Below, one piece after another: positions 4,446-5,046 of a DNA stretch of 5,046 nucleotides (position 1 is its first letter; every line of letters starts with the position of its first letter). Under the pieces are notes generated by a model, which made no database searches, was not told the DNA's origin, and saw only the letters and a list, made by a program, of their open reading frames with translations. The DNA is from Candidatus Bathyarchaeota archaeon (GTDB lineage Archaea > Thermoproteota > Bathyarchaeia > TCS64): NCBI GenBank assembly GCA_003662205.1, contig QMXQ01000122.1, positions 1 to 5,046 on the forward strand, in the 5' to 3' direction. The position numbers and the translations under genes are program-made.

Positions 4446-5046
4446 AAAGGCGGATCGAAGAGTGGAAGCTGAAGCTCATAGACCTCAGTAGGCGGAATCG
4501 CCTCATCTACTTCCGCCCGACAAGGAGCTCCAACATCCAGATCAAACGCCCCGACATGAGGACCATCTTCGAGAGGCTCGTCCTTAAGGGCAGGGGCTGG
4601 GAGATATGGCAGCCGCCGGCCGAGACCGAAGGGCCCGGAGGCGCCCAGGGCGGGCGCTACCCCCGCCGGCCGAAGAAGACCCAGCTCGTGCCCGCCGAGA
4701 CGGACCCCCGTCAGCTGGAGAGGATCCTGAGGAACCTCGCCCGGCGCTCCGTCTCGGAGTACCGGGAGCGGGGCGTCCGCATCCTCTACATCACCTTCGG
4801 CATGCTTAACTGGAGGGAGGCGGGGTACCCCCAGCCCATACAGTCCCCCATCGTCCTCACCCCCATAGAGCTGGTGAGGAAGACCCGCCGCGACCCGTAT
4901 CAGATTCAGGTCCCCGCCGTCGAGGAGGAGGCCATCCTCAACCCCGCCCTCAGGCTGAAGCTGCAGTACGACCACGAGATCGAGCTCCCCCCGCTTCCCG
5001 ACTTCGAGGAGCGGAGCCTCTCGGCGTACCCCGGCGACGTCGCCGA
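4442..5046 (+). CDS. DUF4011-domain superfamily 1 helicase, N-terminal part only
   Basis: 201 residues are present, and the frame is still open at the window end. The segment matches the DUF4011 domain: IEEWKLKLIDLSRRNRLIYF (5-24), LYITFGMLNWREAG (115-128), SPIVLTPIELVRKT (135-148), and EEEAILNPALRLKL followed by DHEIELPPLP (161-186). A low-complexity Gly/Pro/Arg insert lies at about 59-80. In known proteins DUF4011 heads a very large polypeptide (often over 1,200 aa) with an SF1 helicase and often a Vsr-like nuclease and DUF3320. One such fusion has been reported as the antiviral 'Hhe' system. None of those parts is visible here, so a nuclease is not assured. The start is taken as GTG 4442; in-frame TTG at 4418 is possible, and a stop at 4409-4411 bounds it. 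No clear Shine-Dalgarno site is seen for either. Confidence 0.85.
   Translation, partial: MKRRIEEWKLKLIDLSRRNRLIYFRPTRSSNIQIKRPDMRTIFERLVLKGRGWEIWQPPAETEGPGGAQGGRYPRRPKKTQLVPAETDPRQLERILRNLARRSVSEYRERGVRILYITFGMLNWREAGYPQPIQSPIVLTPIELVRKTRRDPYQIQVPAVEEEAILNPALRLKLQYDHEIELPPLPDFEERSLSAYPGDVA

Noticed and set aside
4370..4975. Minus-strand 201-codon frame opposite the DUF4011 gene
   Set aside because: The plus strand carries DUF4011 motifs throughout; the minus frame is low-complexity Leu/Pro/Gly shadow.
1..5046. CRISPR array, tRNA, rRNA, insertion sequence or integrase
   Set aside because: No regularly spaced repeats, cloverleaf, rRNA signature, transposase motif or terminal inverted repeats were found on either strand.

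Overview
This is a GC-rich window that reads as an archaeal chromosome. The reasons are promoter-like TATA elements (TTTATA, TTTAAA, AAATATA types) centred about 28-31 bp upstream of several start codons, which implies leaderless or nearly leaderless mRNAs, a short oligo-T terminator, heavy use of AGG for arginine, and a topoisomerase VI A-like gene. The lineage cannot be fixed from the sequence; a thermophilic or uncultivated archaeon is plausible.

Layout, left to right. (1) Minus strand, 816 to beyond base 1: the N-terminal 272 residues of an M24 creatinase/Xaa-Pro peptidase. (2) Minus strand, 1513-980: an unrecognised 177-aa protein with one N-terminal membrane segment and a beta-rich outer domain. 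(3) Minus strand, 1875-1600: a minimal 91-aa staphylococcal-nuclease-like (SNase) domain protein whose catalytic positions look degenerate. (4) Plus strand, 1979-2905: a complete class IV PLP aminotransferase of the branched-chain type (IlvE-like), divergent from (3) and followed by a T8 terminator. (5) Minus strand, 3185-3000: a 61-aa hypothetical protein convergent with ilvE. Between them lie a strong orphan TATA-like element and two mutually exclusive hairpins. (6) Plus strand, 3351-4238: a 295-aa Spo11/Topo VI-A-like protein with a winged-helix YY motif and a Toprim domain but no adjacent B subunit, fitting the stand-alone 'Mini-A' type. (7) Plus strand, about 4442 to beyond 5046: the N-terminal DUF4011 domain of what is normally a very large superfamily 1 helicase.

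Items 1-5 look like ordinary metabolic and small hypothetical genes, each apparently with its own promoter. Items 6 and 7 are different. A Mini-A-like Toprim protein and a DUF4011 helicase, co-directional and 203 bp apart, are both families linked to mobile elements or antiviral defence, so the right end of the window probably enters an accessory or defence region. The gap between them is rich in structure: a 43-nt nested dyad, a second bulged dyad, a TATA-like box and a seven-codon reading frame whose stop overlaps the likely GTG start of the helicase. The best candidate for something undescribed is this Mini-A/DUF4011 pairing and its intergenic control region.
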